This document shows positions 6,330-6,762 of a stretch of 6,762 nucleotides of DNA, in pieces. The notes under the pieces were generated by a model, which did not search any database, was not told where the DNA came from, and was given only the letters and a program-made list of their open reading frames with translations. Numbering within the stretch: position 1 is the first letter of the stretch; each line of letters starts with the position of its first letter. The stretch is taken from positions 1 to 6,762 of the forward strand of contig JALXCH010000207.1 of assembly GCA_026991005.1 (NCBI GenBank). The letters are read 5' to 3'. Source of the stretch: Calditrichia bacterium (GTDB lineage Bacteria; Calditrichota; Calditrichia; RBG-13-44-9). Position numbers and translations under genes: made by a program.

Positions 6330-6361
6330 TTTGCACCTTTCCTGTGCAGGTACTAATTTTG
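6330..6361 (+). promoter_or_regulatory. Candidate promoter for the glycerate kinase gene
   Basis: TTTG (6330-6333) and TAATTTTG (6354-6361) are separated by 20 bases. TAATTTTG fits the Bacteroidota -7 consensus TAnnTTTG exactly. The same DNA also reads as a sigma-70-like pair, TTGCAC (6331-6336) and TAATTT (6354-6359) with a 17-base spacer. A small inverted repeat, TGCAC-N7-GTGCA (6332-6348), lies in the spacer. A promoter is expected here because the operon terminator lies just upstream. Confidence 0.42.
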
Positions 6362-6417
6362 TTTCAATAAAAAGAATTACCGGAGAATGGAACAATACAA
6401 AACAATCGGAAAAGAAC

Positions 6418-6762
6418 ATGAATCTTCAGAACATAGCTCGCACCACAATCCAGAGTGCCATTGACGCGGTGAAACCGGATACACTGATACGCCGAAAAGT
6501 GCACCGGCAAGGCAATCGGTTAATTATTGGAGATAGGAAATACGACCTGAACAAATTTCAAAACATTTACGTGATTGGAATGGGTAAAGCCTCTGCCCAC
6601 ATGGCACGGGAGCTGGAGCAGATTCTGGGAGAGGCCGTTGCGGAAGGTGTGGTGGTGGTTAAGTACCAGCACTCCGTTCCCTGCCAGCGGATTCGTATTC
6701 GCGAAGCGGGGCATCCGGTTCTGGACGAAAACGGGTTAGAAGCCACTTCCGAAATATTGCGC
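6418..6762 (+). CDS. gck: Class II glycerate 2-kinase (GckA/TtuD/MOFRL type), N-terminal part
   Basis: Glycerate 2-kinase phosphorylates D-glycerate to 2-phosphoglycerate in the cytoplasm, feeding glycolysis from serine, glyoxylate or sugar-acid breakdown. Only the first 115 residues are present, against about 420-450 in the family, because the gene runs off the right edge. The visible part has the expected N-terminal helix (MNLQNIARTTIQSAIDAVKP), then the glycine-rich VIGMGKASAHMA at 52-63, in which Lys57 belongs to the conserved GxGKA motif, then VVVVKYQHS and EAGHPVLDENG at 96-106. ATG 6418 has a weak GGAAAAG site at 6408-6414 and gives the N-terminus usual for the family. The frame is open upstream to about 6349 without another ATG. 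The gene is separated from the operon by a terminator and appears to be functionally unrelated housekeeping. Confidence 0.93.
   Translation, partial: MNLQNIARTTIQSAIDAVKPDTLIRRKVHRQGNRLIIGDRKYDLNKFQNIYVIGMGKASAHMARELEQILGEAVAEGVVVVKYQHSVPCQRIRIREAGHPVLDENGLEATSEILR

Noticed and set aside
6216..6419. Minus-strand open frame of 67 codons in the gap before the glycerate kinase gene
   Set aside because: It runs across the terminator hairpin and the kinase promoter, has no ribosome site and no recognisable protein features.
6387..6464. Short out-of-frame ORF (25 codons, ATG 6387) overlapping the start of the glycerate kinase gene
   Set aside because: The GGAG before it is only one base from the ATG, too close to work, and the peptide has no recognisable features. 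A translated leader cannot be excluded but has no support.

Overview
The window reads as chromosomal DNA of a moderate-GC bacterium of the FCB superphylum, most like Calditrichota, candidate division KSB1 or Ignavibacteria. Three things support this. One protein ends in the PNPF-type C-terminal sorting domain of these lineages. Two proteins share a C-terminal dockerin-like module that I recognise from Bacteroidota-type secreted proteins. The genes have strong Shine-Dalgarno sites (AAGGGG, GAGAGG, AGGAG), which argues against Bacteroidota proper, where such sites are usually weak. The placement is an inference from protein style; no rRNA or other marker is present.

Layout. Positions 1-1296 (minus strand) hold the first 432 codons of an ABC exporter half-transporter, cut by the window edge just after its Q-loop. 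Its best start appears to be a rare ATT codon. Positions 1297-1543 are an AT-rich divergent promoter region with two candidate promoters and two clean palindromes that may be operators. Positions 1544-6191 (plus strand) hold three tightly spaced genes for exported proteins, called A, B and C here, with gaps of 35 and 44 bases. A strong intrinsic terminator follows at 6218-6257, so they look like one operon. Positions 6418-6762 begin a class II glycerate 2-kinase gene, cut by the right edge, with its own candidate promoter.

The operon is the interesting part. A (744 aa) is a signal peptide, a large beta-rich, propeller-like secreted domain, and a 212-residue C-terminal module. B (385 aa) is a signal peptide, a cohesin-like beta-sandwich, and a second copy of the same module. 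Each module ends in two dockerin-type calcium loops followed by a Trp-Trp pair. C (391 aa) is a signal peptide, another cohesin-like beta-sandwich, a fibronectin-III-like domain and a sorting domain; it is the only one of the three with a surface-anchoring signal. A testable model is that C, and perhaps B, act as receptors that hold A and B on the cell surface through cohesin-dockerin-like contacts. The domains are visible in the sequence; their interaction is only an inference.

I saw no tRNA, rRNA, CRISPR array, insertion sequence or phage gene.
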